Source: Actinomycetota bacterium
GTDB lineage: Bacteria > Actinomycetota > Acidimicrobiia > Acidimicrobiales > JAHWKP01
DNA length: 8,573 nucleotides
Reading direction: 5' to 3'
NCBI GenBank assembly: GCA_019347775.1
Contig: JAHWKP010000069.1
Span: 1-8,573 of the forward strand
This document shows positions 1 through 7,903 of this stretch, in pieces. The notes beneath the pieces are model-generated. The model did no database searches. It saw only the letters and a list, made by a program, of their open reading frames with translations, and was not told where the DNA came from. The position numbers and the translations under genes were made by a program. Every line of letters begins with the position of its first letter. The first letter of the stretch is position 1.

Positions 1-3000
1 AACCTCCACGGCCTCATGGGACGCGAGAAAGACCAGGACCGCACGCGTCACCGGCCGACCCAGCGTCGCCTCGAGCACCCGCGCATAGCCCGAGAGCTGC
101 TCTCCGTAACGGGCCACGGCCTCGGCTTGTTCGCGGCGAGCGTCGATGGCGTCGGTCTTCCAGTCGACCAGGACGAGCCCGTCCCCCGTCTCGTACAGCA
201 GGTCTATGTAGCCCTCGACGGTGAGGTCCTCGATGGGCGCTCCCACGTAGAGCTCCCGCCAATACCGGGCCTGCGAAGCCTCGGCGGCGATAGACGAGGC
301 GAGGGCGGCTCGCACCCGGGCTGCGACCTCATCCGCCCGGTGGAGGATGCCCTCCGCCGCAGCTTGGGCGCGAGCCGTGTCGGCCAGTCCCTCGCCGGTG
401 GCGAGATCGATGGTCTGGAGGGTCGAGTGCACGGCCCTCCCCAACGAGGTGCCCCCGCGGCCCCGCTGCCAGGGCTGGCGCTCGGTTGTGTCGTCGGTCG
501 TCTGCTTGAGCTCGGTGGCGGCCCGCACGGCGGACCGGCGCAGCTCGTCTATGGCCGCCTCCCGTGCGGCGGCCCAGGCGCGCCGCTCCGAAGCGAGGTC
601 CTCGGTCGGCGCCGGCGGATCGACCGGGGTGGCGGACAGTGGCAGCTCGGCCGGCAGCCGCGTCCAGAGGTCGGGATGCGCCTGGCAGGACTCCCAGATC
701 GTGGCGGCGTGCGACCACTGCGACTTCTGGGTCGACGTCTCGGCCTTGTGGTGGACGCTCACCACCAGGTGATCCTTGGCCCTGGTCGCCGCCACGTAGA
801 GCAGCCTGATGTCCTCCTCGGCCTCCTCCTGCTTCTCGATCTGATCGAGCGCGTCGAAGCCGGAGGTGAGCTGCTGGGCGTTGAATCTCGCTTCCATTCC
901 ACCAGCGCCGTCCCAGAGGATCCGGCCCAACGAAGGGCCGGCGCCCTTGGCGTTGAGTCCAGCGAGGATGCATATCGGGAACTCGAGACCCTTGGCCCCG
1001 TGCACCGTAAGGATGCGGACCGCGGGATGGTCTGGCTCCGGCAGGACCGCTTCCTTGATGCGAGCGCCTTCGGCATCCTGGGCATCGGCCCACACGAGAA
1101 ACTGCCGCAGAGTCGCCCCGCCGGCCCGTTCGAACGAACGGACCTCGTCGATCACGTGGCGCAACCGGCGCCAGCTGTCGCGTGAGCGGGAGTGGGCGAG
1201 GGCGAGCTCGAAGAAACCCAGTTCCCGCGCCGCCTTCTCCACCAATCCGGAGACGCCCGCCCAGAACCGTTGCTCCGACAGGCCGGCCAACTTGGTGAGT
1301 CCGATGTGGACGGGGTGCTCCGGGGGGATTGCCTCGGGGAGTCGGGCTCCCACCCGCCAGCGGCCACCCGCCTGCGCCCACTCGAGCAGATCCTCGTCGC
1401 TGCACCCGAGGATCGGGCTTCGCAGTGCGGCGACCACGGCGACCTCGTCTCCTGCGTCGTCGATGGCACGGAGGCAACTGAGCAGGTCGCGCACTTCCTG
1501 CGTGGCCCACACCAGCGAGGCGCTCTCCACGCGATAGGGAATCTTCTCGTCCTCGAAAGCCCGCTCGATGTACTCGAGGGAGGCGCGAGTCGGCAGCAGT
1601 ACCGCTACGTCGTCGTATCGCGCGTCGCGCGCCACCGACCCTTCTTTGTCGGCCGCAACCGGCCAGGCCGCATGCACTCCACCCGCTCCCACCATGCACT
1701 TGATGGCCCATGCGATCTCGTCGGCCTCCCTCTCCCGAATCGCCGGCAGGTTCGACGTGGATGCCTCACCCAGCAGGCGGACGGTGGTGCCCTTTGTGCC
1801 GGGCAACGGCTTCCGGGCGGGTACCAGGTTGGTGTACTGCCCGCCGAGGAGCGGACCGATCACGCCATTCACCCACGAGGTGATGCTCGGGACCGACCGG
1901 AAGTTCTGGAACAGCGGAATCATGGTTTCGAGCAGGGAGTCGGCGACCGATCGGAACAGGGCCACGTCGGCCCGGCGGAACCGGTAGATCGACTGGCGGG
2001 CGTCGCCGACGAAGAAGAGCCGGCCGGGCTCGAGGTCCGGCAGTTGGCCGACGATCACCGTTTCGGCTTGAGTGGCCAGGAGCGCGGCGAGCTCGACCTG
2101 TATGGGATCGGTGTCCTGGAACTCGTCGATGAGGATCCGCTGCCAGCGATTCTTGACGCGGGTCCGGACCTCCGGGCGGGTACTGAGCAGCCGCCGGGCC
2201 AGTACGAGCAGATCGTGGAACTCCAGCTCGCCGGTGCGGCGCCGTTCGTCTGCGGCCTGCAGCACCTTCGCGGCGATCGCGGCCAGCAGGCGGCGGGTCG
2301 AGAGATCGCAGGCCAGAGCCCGGGCCTCGTCCATCGCGGCGATGGCGGCGTCCCGCGCCGAGGTTGCGGCCGCCGACCCGGAAACCCACCGCGCGTTGTT
2401 GGTGCGGCCCTTTTTGGCTGACCGGTTGTCGAACAGCGTGCCGAAGCCGGCCAGGAGGGCGGTCTCATCGCGGGCCGAAGCCGACTCGGCCAGCCGGCCC
2501 ATCGTCATCAGCAGCTGGCAGACCTCGTCGTTGGGGTCGTTGCAATCGGCGGCCGCCTCACCGGCGGCTCGCAGGGCGGAGACCGCTTTGCGGATCGCCG
2601 CCGACAGTGCTTCGTCGGCTTCGTCGCCTGGCGCGGGTTGGATGCCCCCGCCCGCAGCGCGGGGATCGAGGCGGTCCCAGTGGTCGTGGAGGATCTCGGC
2701 CATCAGCTTCAGACGGCTGGCCTTGAGCCCCACAGCCAGCAGGCGGTACCAACTGGAATGCAGCGTGGGATCGTCGAGCGTCTCGTCGAGCGTCTCGGCC
2801 CACCATTCCTCGAAGGCCAGTCCGGACTGAATCTCGTCGCGGACCTCGAAGACCGGCGGCAGCCCGGCTTCGAGCGAATGCTCGGCCAGGATGCGCTGGG
2901 CGAACGAGTGCAGCGTGGAAACGGCCGCCTCGTCGACCTCTGCCACGGCTTTCGCAGCCAGCTCACTTCCCTCCTTGGCAGACCGATCGAGCGCCTCACG

Positions 3001-3219
3001 AATCCGGCTGCGTAGTTCTGCCGCGGCGGCCTCGGTGAAGGTAATCGCTGCCACCAGCCGCATCTCGATCCCCGACTCCACGAGGTTCAGGACCCGGGCC
3101 ACGAGCTCGGTGGTCTTGCCCGTCCCCGCACCGGCTTCGACGAACAGCGTCTCGTCCAGCCGATCCCGGATCGACTTGCGATGGTGGCGATCGACGGGAT
3201 GCGCCTGCCGGGCGCTCAT
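1..3219 (-). CDS. addA: AddA-type ATP-dependent helicase/nuclease subunit (UvrD/RecB superfamily 1A helicase with C-terminal PD-(D/E)XK nuclease), 3' end cut by the window edge
   Basis: This is the motor and one nuclease of a double-strand-break end-resection complex. It would unwind and degrade broken DNA ends in the cytoplasm to make single strands for RecA. The 1073 visible codons show all SF1A motifs in order: Walker A GAGTGKTT at residues 30-37, motif Ia TFTEAAAAEL at 60-69, Walker B DEFQD at 365-369, motif III GDARQSIYRF at 405-414, NFRS at 439-442, VHGAKGLEF at 739-747, and YVAATRAKD at 808-816. A RecB-type nuclease domain follows: His931, Asp1006 in GYID, DWKTD at 1019-1023, and Gln1041/Tyr1045. 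No iron-sulfur cysteines flank this nuclease, as is usual for AddA. The start is ATG 3219-3217, overlapping the addB stop as ATGA, which implies translational coupling. The frame is open to base 1. Only a short C-terminus should be missing, because the nuclease motifs are already complete. An AdnB or RecB assignment is less likely given the P-loop-less AddB partner. Confidence 0.9.
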   Translation of the reverse strand, partial: MSARQAHPVDRHHRKSIRDRLDETLFVEAGAGTGKTTELVARVLNLVESGIEMRLVAAITFTEAAAAELRSRIREALDRSAKEGSELAAKAVAEVDEAAVSTLHSFAQRILAEHSLEAGLPPVFEVRDEIQSGLAFEEWWAETLDETLDDPTLHSSWYRLLAVGLKASRLKLMAEILHDHWDRLDPRAAGGGIQPAPGDEADEALSAAIRKAVSALRAAGEAAADCNDPNDEVCQLLMTMGRLAESASARDETALLAGFGTLFDNRSAKKGRTNNARWVSGSAAATSARDAAIAAMDEARALACDLSTRRLLAAIAAKVLQAADERRRTGELEFHDLLVLARRLLSTRPEVRTRVKNRWQRILIDEFQDTDPIQVELAALLATQAETVIVGQLPDLEPGRLFFVGDARQSIYRFRRADVALFRSVADSLLETMIPLFQNFRSVPSITSWVNGVIGPLLGGQYTNLVPARKPLPGTKGTTVRLLGEASTSNLPAIREREADEIAWAIKCMVGAGGVHAAWPVAADKEGSVARDARYDDVAVLLPTRASLEYIERAFEDEKIPYRVESASLVWATQEVRDLLSCLRAIDDAGDEVAVVAALRSPILGCSDEDLLEWAQAGGRWRVGARLPEAIPPEHPVHIGLTKLAGLSEQRFWAGVSGLVEKAARELGFFELALAHSRSRDSWRRLRHVIDEVRSFERAGGATLRQFLVWADAQDAEGARIKEAVLPEPDHPAVRILTVHGAKGLEFPICILAGLNAKGAGPSLGRILWDGAGGMEARFNAQQLTSGFDALDQIEKQEEAEEDIRLLYVAATRAKDHLVVSVHHKAETSTQKSQWSHAATIWESCQAHPDLWTRLPAELPLSATPVDPPAPTEDLASERRAWAAAREAAIDELRRSAVRAATELKQTTDDTTERQPWQRGRGGTSLGRAVHSTLQTIDLATGEGLADTARAQAAAEGILHRADEVAARVRAALASSIAAEASQARYWRELYVGAPIEDLTVEGYIDLLYETGDGLVLVDWKTDAIDARREQAEAVARYGEQLSGYARVLEATLGRPVTRAVLVFLASHEAVEV
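2771..2794. repeat. Perfect tandem duplication of 12 bp inside addA
   Basis: The unit TCGTCGAGCGTC occurs twice in direct succession. In the addA reading frame it encodes an in-frame repeat within AETLDETLDDPTL (about residues 141-153), so the reading frame is kept. It lies in a helical region between motif Ia and Walker B and probably reflects a small slippage duplication. Confidence 0.75.
3216..3219 (-). other. ATGA overlap coupling addB stop to addA start
   Basis: On the minus strand the addA start ATG (3219-3217) shares bases with the addB stop TGA (3218-3216). A GAGG lies about ten bases upstream, inside the end of addB. This arrangement favours termination-reinitiation and near-equal production of the two subunits of one complex. 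Confidence 0.8.
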
Positions 3220-6200
3220 GGAGACTCAGCCTCGTCTTCTTCGTCAGGCTCGGCGAGCCTGCGATAAGCCTCCAGGGAAGGGTCCGTGCGGGCCCGTTCC
3301 CACCGGCGGTCCCGGTCGATCGGGCAGAGCTTGCGGAAGTCGCAATAACTGCAGTTCTCAAAACCGTAGAACCCGTCCTCGCCGGGTCGGGCCGGGAAGA
3401 GCCCCTGTTTTATCCCCTGGGTGATGACCTCGAGCGCCTCGTGGAAGCGCGGCGCGTCACGGTCGAGGTCAACCCCGGCTTCGCGGAACTTCCCCTTCTC
3501 GGACACGAACCAATAGCGGGCCCGTACCGGCGTGCTGTCGTCGCCGTGCACCTGACGGGCGGCGCGGGCGTAGATGTGGAGTTGCAGCCTGGTGCCCCGC
3601 AACACCGGGTCGTCCTTCAGGCCGGTGAAGGAGTCGGATCCTCCGGTCTTGTAGTCGGTGACGACCAAGCCGCGCTCGTCTCGGTCGACGCGGTCCGCGC
3701 TCCCGCTGAAGGGAATCACCTCGCCATTGACCTCGATCTCGACCGGCGGGTTGTCCGTGGCGCTGCGCCCGAACGACAGCTCGGCCGCGATCGGCTCGAG
3801 GTGGTCCTTCGCCAGGAACGTCTCCAACTCCCGCTGGATCACCTCGCGGTCGTAGTTCCACAGGAGGCTCTTGCCCGTGACGCCTTTGGCCTCGAAGCGG
3901 GCGAAGGCGTCGGCTGCGATCCGTGACGCGGTCTCGAGGCTGCGGGGCTCACCATCCAGAACGGCGCGGATGTAGTCCTCCAGGATCTCGTGCACCAGCA
4001 GGCCCTTGTCCCGCGCCGAAATTTGAATGAGGTCCTCCGGGGGCTCGTCGTGGCTCAGGCGCAACGCCTCGCCGAGGAACCAACGGAACGGACAAGCAGC
4101 CCAGGTCTCGAGCTTGGTGGCCGAGTGGCGCCTGCGCAGCACCAGGCGCGACGGGTCGATCTTGCCGGAGAAGACAGAGAAGGGGACGGTGCGCTCGCCG
4201 GCGGTCGCCGCGTAAGCGGCAGCCGGCCCCTCGTGAGAGATCGGGTGTTGCTCGAGACGGCCACCTTCGCCGTTGACCCACCGGCTCAACTCGGCGACGT
4301 CGCGGTCGTGCAGGGAAGCCGGCGCTTCGTGCAGCCCCACCGACGCGAGCCCGGAGGCGAACGACACGACACCGCTGAAACGGGGGTCGCCGTCGGGCGC
4401 CGAGAGCTCCGCCAGCTCTTCGAGGCCCGTCCAGCGGCCCACCATCGACGAAGCAGCTGCCAGAAGCCAGCGTGACGGCAGGTGGGGCCGGGCGGAGCGC
4501 AGCTCGGATCGCGACCAGGTCAACGTTCGCACCGCGCCGGCCGACGCCAGCGCAGCCTCGAGCGCTGAAGCCTGCCGTTGCTGGCGGGTCTGGCGCGTGT
4601 CGAGCGTCCGCGTGCCCGCTGCGGCCGGGACGGAGGCCAGAGCCGAGACCCGGTCGTCCTCCAGGAGAACTCCGGCGCCGTTTCCTGTCGCGGGGACGTA
4701 GCCCTCGCTCATCCCGAGCACCCAGACGGCGTCGAGATCGAGCCCGCGTCCTTGGTGCAGCGGCCCGACGAGGAGCCCGTCGCCGAAACGACCGACTCGA
4801 CCTGCGGGGGACTGGAGTGCCTGTGCAGCCGCGGATCGGAAGGCGGAGATGTCAGCTGTCTGGCCGAGCTCGTCGAGCGCAGCCAGGGACTGCAGGGCCT
4901 CGATCACCGCGACGAAAGCGTCCTGCTCGACGTCCGGCCAGGCCGCGTGCTTGAAAGCGCTGCCCAGGTACCGCTCGAGAGTCGTGCAGGCCCATGTGCA
5001 CCACTCGCTCCACGTGGCGTCGCTGGGGAGACCGACGGTCAGGCGCTCGATGAGTTCGGTGACGAACGTCCGCAGTGCGCCGGCCAACTCGGCGTCGCGT
5101 CGCGCCGCGGCTGCCTTCCACTCCTCCCCGCCGTCACCGTTGCCGCCCTGCTCGAACTCGTCGGCGCGCTGCGCCGAGGCGGTGGCGAAGGCTTCGAGAC
5201 GGGCGTCCCACTGGTCCATTCCGCCGACCACGCCGGCCACTTTCGACACGCGGTCCCACGCCGTGCTCGGCACGAGCCTGCCTTCGGTGTCGAGAATGGG
5301 CGCCGCCGCAAGCCAGTCCATTACCTCGTTGCGCCGCAGGTCTCCTTCGGCCATCTCGAGCAGGCCGGCGAGAGCCGCTCCGGCCGGGGTGTCGCTCAGG
5401 CGACGGATGCCCGGTCCGTTGAACGGGATCCCCGCCCCGGCCAGTTGCTGATGGACCACCTGTGCGTAAGAGGAGTGCGGGTACAGGACCGCCATCCGGT
5501 GCAGCGGGGTGCCCCCGTCGAGTTCGCCGGCGATGCGTCGGATCACCGCCCGGACCTCCTCGTCGGGATCGGGACAGGTGATGACCGCGGTCGCTCCCGC
5601 GGCGGGATTGTCCGGAAGGGAATTCGCGATGTCGATCACCGTGGGGGCCGCGGGCTGGCGATCCGACAAAGCGGCGACCATCTCGGCCAGAGCCGGAGGA
5701 AGCGGATCGAGCGCGGCGGTGACGACGTGGCCCAGCTCGGAGACGGCTGCTCGGGCCCCGTCCGACTTCAGCGCGGCGAGGGCCGCCTCGGCGAGGTCGG
5801 TTTCGTCGTACCAGGCGAGAAGGCGAGCCCGGGCGGCGCCGCAGATCCGAACGACCTCGGCCGCTCGCTGGCCGGAGGACGAGGCCAGCGCGGAAACCAA
5901 GGTGTCGGGGCAGCGGCGCAGCTCCTCGTAGGTGCGGTCCAGAGCCAAGACCGTGGAGGGGTGCCTCGCCGCGTGGGCGAACATGCCCGGCTCGGCCTGA
6001 AGGGCGGCCCACACGGCCTCGGTGCGCACGGCCGCGGGCAGCGGGCTGCGGTTGGCCGCGGCGAGGCTCGGCGCGCCGAGGAGCTCAGCGACGCGGGCGA
6101 TGGTGATGAAGGCGACGTTCACCAGCCCGGGGCGGTCGCCCGACACGGGTCCCAGAGCGCCCGACGCGAGCAATCGCCGTAACGACAGACCGGCCCAGGC

Positions 6201-6332
6201 GCTGTGGACGGCCACCGTCACCGGCGCCATGGGATAGTCGGCCTTGACCTGGCCGATCACGTCGCGGACGGCTTCGGCTACCGCCCGCCCGTGCGGCACC
6301 CTGATCGTCGCCCCTTCTGCCCCCGCCATCAC
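3216..6332 (-). CDS. addB: AddB-type subunit: inactive helicase-like scaffold with C-terminal Fe-S PD-(D/E)XK nuclease
   Basis: This 1038-residue protein is the likely partner of the downstream helicase in an AddAB-like end-processing nuclease. The C-terminal nuclease is clear: His781 in LVHEIL, Asp880 in GSADRV, and DYKTG at 893-897 with Asp893 and Lys895. Four cysteines, Cys747 (AACPFRWF) and Cys994, Cys997 and Cys1003 (CSYCDFRKLC), have the split 1+3 arrangement of the AddB/Cas4 4Fe-4S staple. The long N-terminal part is diverged and helicase-like. Where a Walker A would sit near the N-terminus there is only VPHGRAVAEAV, with no GKT, so ATP binding by this subunit is unlikely. A Gly/Glu-rich linker lies near the middle (EFEQGGNGDGGEEW), and the C-terminus is acidic. 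The start is GTG at 6332 or the adjacent ATG at 6329; an in-frame TAG just upstream (6353-6351) excludes a longer protein. The stop overlaps addA. Family-level assignment is firm; the exact subfamily (AddB or an AdnA relative) is inferred. Confidence 0.88.
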   Translation of the reverse strand: MMAGAEGATIRVPHGRAVAEAVRDVIGQVKADYPMAPVTVAVHSAWAGLSLRRLLASGALGPVSGDRPGLVNVAFITIARVAELLGAPSLAAANRSPLPAAVRTEAVWAALQAEPGMFAHAARHPSTVLALDRTYEELRRCPDTLVSALASSSGQRAAEVVRICGAARARLLAWYDETDLAEAALAALKSDGARAAVSELGHVVTAALDPLPPALAEMVAALSDRQPAAPTVIDIANSLPDNPAAGATAVITCPDPDEEVRAVIRRIAGELDGGTPLHRMAVLYPHSSYAQVVHQQLAGAGIPFNGPGIRRLSDTPAGAALAGLLEMAEGDLRRNEVMDWLAAAPILDTEGRLVPSTAWDRVSKVAGVVGGMDQWDARLEAFATASAQRADEFEQGGNGDGGEEWKAAAARRDAELAGALRTFVTELIERLTVGLPSDATWSEWCTWACTTLERYLGSAFKHAAWPDVEQDAFVAVIEALQSLAALDELGQTADISAFRSAAAQALQSPAGRVGRFGDGLLVGPLHQGRGLDLDAVWVLGMSEGYVPATGNGAGVLLEDDRVSALASVPAAAGTRTLDTRQTRQQRQASALEAALASAGAVRTLTWSRSELRSARPHLPSRWLLAAASSMVGRWTGLEELAELSAPDGDPRFSGVVSFASGLASVGLHEAPASLHDRDVAELSRWVNGEGGRLEQHPISHEGPAAAYAATAGERTVPFSVFSGKIDPSRLVLRRRHSATKLETWAACPFRWFLGEALRLSHDEPPEDLIQISARDKGLLVHEILEDYIRAVLDGEPRSLETASRIAADAFARFEAKGVTGKSLLWNYDREVIQRELETFLAKDHLEPIAAELSFGRSATDNPPVEIEVNGEVIPFSGSADRVDRDERGLVVTDYKTGGSDSFTGLKDDPVLRGTRLQLHIYARAARQVHGDDSTPVRARYWFVSEKGKFREAGVDLDRDAPRFHEALEVITQGIKQGLFPARPGEDGFYGFENCSYCDFRKLCPIDRDRRWERARTDPSLEAYRRLAEPDEEDEAESP

Positions 6333-6375
6333 TTCGACAGTACGCCCGCCCTATGACAGCGATTGATGCCTTGTC

Positions 6376-7117
6376 TTAGGTATCGAGACTTCTGCGCGGG
6401 TGGCGGCCGTCGACGTAGCCGACGAAGGGGGGATAGATGTTGTAGCCGAGCAGCTCCTGGAGCCGCGGCGGCAGCGTGCGGGCGACCTCGCGGGGGACCG
6501 CCAGCAGGTGGGTCTCCTGGGGACGCAGCCACGAGGCCGCGTACTCGAGGATCACTCCGAGCCGGGGCCGGTCGGTGTTGTTGGCGCCGCCGCCGTGGAA
6601 CAGGTGGCCCCCGTAGAAGATGACCGATCCGGCCGGCATCTCGGCCTGGATGATCTCGTCGCCGTCCCCCGGGTAGCGCTCGGGTTCCCAGCGGTGACTG
6701 GCCGGGCACGAACCGGGTGGCGCCGTTGGCGACGGTGAAGTCGTCGAACGGCCACATGGTGTTGAGGACGACCTCGGCGTGCGGGCGCGGCAAGGGGTAG
6801 ACGGCGTCGTCGCGGTGCAGCACCTGCGCCTTCTCCCCCGGCCCGATCTGGATGCCGACCGGGGCGGACAGCTGGTGCGGACCGAGCACCCGGTCCAGCA
6901 CGCCCTGCAGCAGCGGGTGGGTCGCCGGGCCGTCGAAGGCGCGCGTCTTGGCGAACAGCGCGTAGACCCGCCGGGTGTTGTAGCCCTCGAACTCGTTCCG
7001 CCCGGTGGGAGTGCGGTCGAGAACCGCGGTCAGCTCTGCCCGCTTGGCCGCAGCCTCTTCGCGGGTGAGTACACCTTCGACGACCGAGTAACCGCGTTCG
7101 GCGAGATCAGACAGCAC
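6376..7117 (-). CDS. Phytanoyl-CoA dioxygenase (PhyH) family protein, split by a one-base frameshift
   Basis: This is a non-haem Fe(II)/2-oxoglutarate oxygenase of the PhyH family; these hydroxylate small molecules, and the substrate here is unknown. The N-terminal part starts at GTG 7117 (MLSDLAERGYSVVEG) and contains the HxD iron-binding motif as HRDD, His101 and Asp103. After ATRFVPG the frame shifts. Removing one base of the GGCC at 6700-6703 restores PGSHRWEPERYPGDGDE and leads into the second half (from ATG 6639). That half carries FYGGHLFHGGGANNTDRPR, with the distal iron ligand His174 and the 2-oxoglutarate-binding Arg185 (numbered in the repaired protein), and ends at TAA 6378-6376. 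The repaired length is about 246 residues, normal for the family, and no catalytic residue is lost. The break is therefore either a consensus error or a very recent mutation. Without repair, the upstream frame runs on in low-complexity Arg/Pro/Gly sequence to 6329. No earlier start codon exists in frame before a TAG at 7189-7187. The gene lies 43 bases upstream of addB on the same strand, but a functional link is not evident. Confidence 0.85.
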
Positions 7118-7217
7118 CTGCGCCGCACGGGGGTGGCGGGGCTCCGCAGCACTCTGGGATTCGACGGCAGTCTCGATGCCCCCACGCTATTGCGAGGGCG
7201 CCCGGTGCGTCGGGGCT
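7118..7217. other. Intergenic spacer between the DUF1360 and PhyH-family genes
   Basis: These 100 bases separate two minus-strand genes. I see no gene, no convincing hairpin followed by a T-run, and no clear promoter. The minus strand is open in the PhyH frame back to 7189, but without a start codon beyond GTG 7117. Confidence 0.5.
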
Positions 7218-7826
7218 TCAACCCTTCATCTTCGAGTCGAGGCGGTGGAGCCAGTCGGCCGCGGTCACGGTCGTGAACACCGTCGCCGCCATCCGGGTCG
7301 CCCGCGGAAAGAACATGAACCCGACCGCCCATGTAGTGGCGACCCACTGCGCCAAGCAGAACGGACAGGTCAGCAGCTCTCCTACCGCCTTGCGCCAGCC
7401 CGTGCCCCGCACCTGCTCCTTGAGCTGACCCTCACCGGCAGGACCCTCGAACTTGGTGAAGGGTGCCCTGAGGGGGCTGGTGACGGTTTCGCGGGCGATG
7501 ATCATGCTCACGCGGTGGGTGGCGACGACGCCGAGGGCGAAGTCGTCGGCCCGGAGCCGCTTCGGCCACCGCCCTCTGCGGGTGGCCACTACCGCGGCGA
7601 TGCCGAACAGAGCCAGGTAGGTCCCCATGATGCCCAGCAGGGGTCCCAAGGGCCGCGGCTCCGGGCCTCGGTACTCCTCGGCCTCGTGCTCGGCCTTCTC
7701 GGCGACCGATTCGACCGCTTCTTCTACCTGCTCGGCCACCCGCTCCACGGGTCCCGGGCCGTTGTGCGAGCCGTCGTTTATGCGGCTGGCCACGGTGCCA
7801 CGCTCGGATTCGCGGGGATCTGCCAC
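7218..7826 (-). CDS. DUF1360 family membrane protein with acidic helical N-terminal extension
   Basis: The function is unknown. The 202-residue protein matches the DUF1360 pattern: a transmembrane helix at about 60-82 (LGPLLGIMGTYLALFGIAAVV), then HRVSMIIARETVTSPLRAPF at 104-123, then GELLTCPFCLAQWVA at 149-163 with the paired cysteines Cys154 and Cys157, and hydrophobic segments at about 159-173 and 178-190 ending in the ADWLHR motif. The first 55 residues are hydrophilic. From about 25 to 52 they form a Glu/Ala/Val-rich amphipathic stretch (ERVAEQVEEAVESVAEKAEH) likely to be helical, which looks like an extension of the core domain. The start is GTG 7826; a TAG at 7838-7836 leaves no earlier start codon. 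No strong Shine-Dalgarno sequence is seen. The gene is divergent from the hydrolase gene, 77 bases away. Family assignment is from memory of the conserved motif, not a search. Confidence 0.8.
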   Translation of the reverse strand: MADPRESERGTVASRINDGSHNGPGPVERVAEQVEEAVESVAEKAEHEAEEYRGPEPRPLGPLLGIMGTYLALFGIAAVVATRRGRWPKRLRADDFALGVVATHRVSMIIARETVTSPLRAPFTKFEGPAGEGQLKEQVRGTGWRKAVGELLTCPFCLAQWVATTWAVGFMFFPRATRMAATVFTTVTAADWLHRLDSKMKG

Positions 7827-7903
7827 ATCACTGCGCTACCCCGCAGCGGACCCGCCGACACCCAAGGAGGGTTGCGGGAGCCCCGCGTGGAAACAACCTA
7901 CCT
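7827..7903. promoter_or_regulatory. Divergent intergenic region with a Shine-Dalgarno sequence and hairpin ahead of the hydrolase gene
   Basis: This 77-base gap lies between two divergent start codons, so promoters for both genes should be in or near it; no -10/-35 pair is convincing. On the plus strand a perfect anti-SD complement, AAGGAGG, lies at 7864-7870, 33 bases before the hydrolase ATG, which is too far for normal use. Between them GTTG (7871-7874) can pair with CAAC (7894-7897), and CGGG (7875-7878) with CCCG (7882-7885), leaving a three-base loop and an eight-base bulge. Folding would leave six bases (CTACCT) between the base of the stem and the ATG. The bases are seen directly; the structure and its role are inference. 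Confidence 0.4.

Noticed and set aside
16..2421. Long plus-strand open frames (16-1185 and 1192-2421) opposite addA
   Set aside because: They are antisense shadows in high-GC coding DNA: the minus-strand frame carries every helicase and nuclease motif in order, while these translations show no recognisable domain.
4578..6182. 534-residue plus-strand open frame opposite addB
   Set aside because: It has no recognisable motif and lies wholly over the well-supported addB frame; stop codons are rare on the antisense strand at this GC content.
6329..6332. Apparent 4-base overlap between the dioxygenase stop and the addB start
   Set aside because: That stop belongs only to the frameshifted reading. 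The genuine C-terminal frame ends at 6376, so the overlap is coincidental.
1..6332. Helicase-nuclease pair as a candidate anti-phage defence system
   Set aside because: The motif content and split Fe-S cysteines match housekeeping AddAB-type recombination enzymes, and no defence, toxin, methylase or mobile-element genes surround it.
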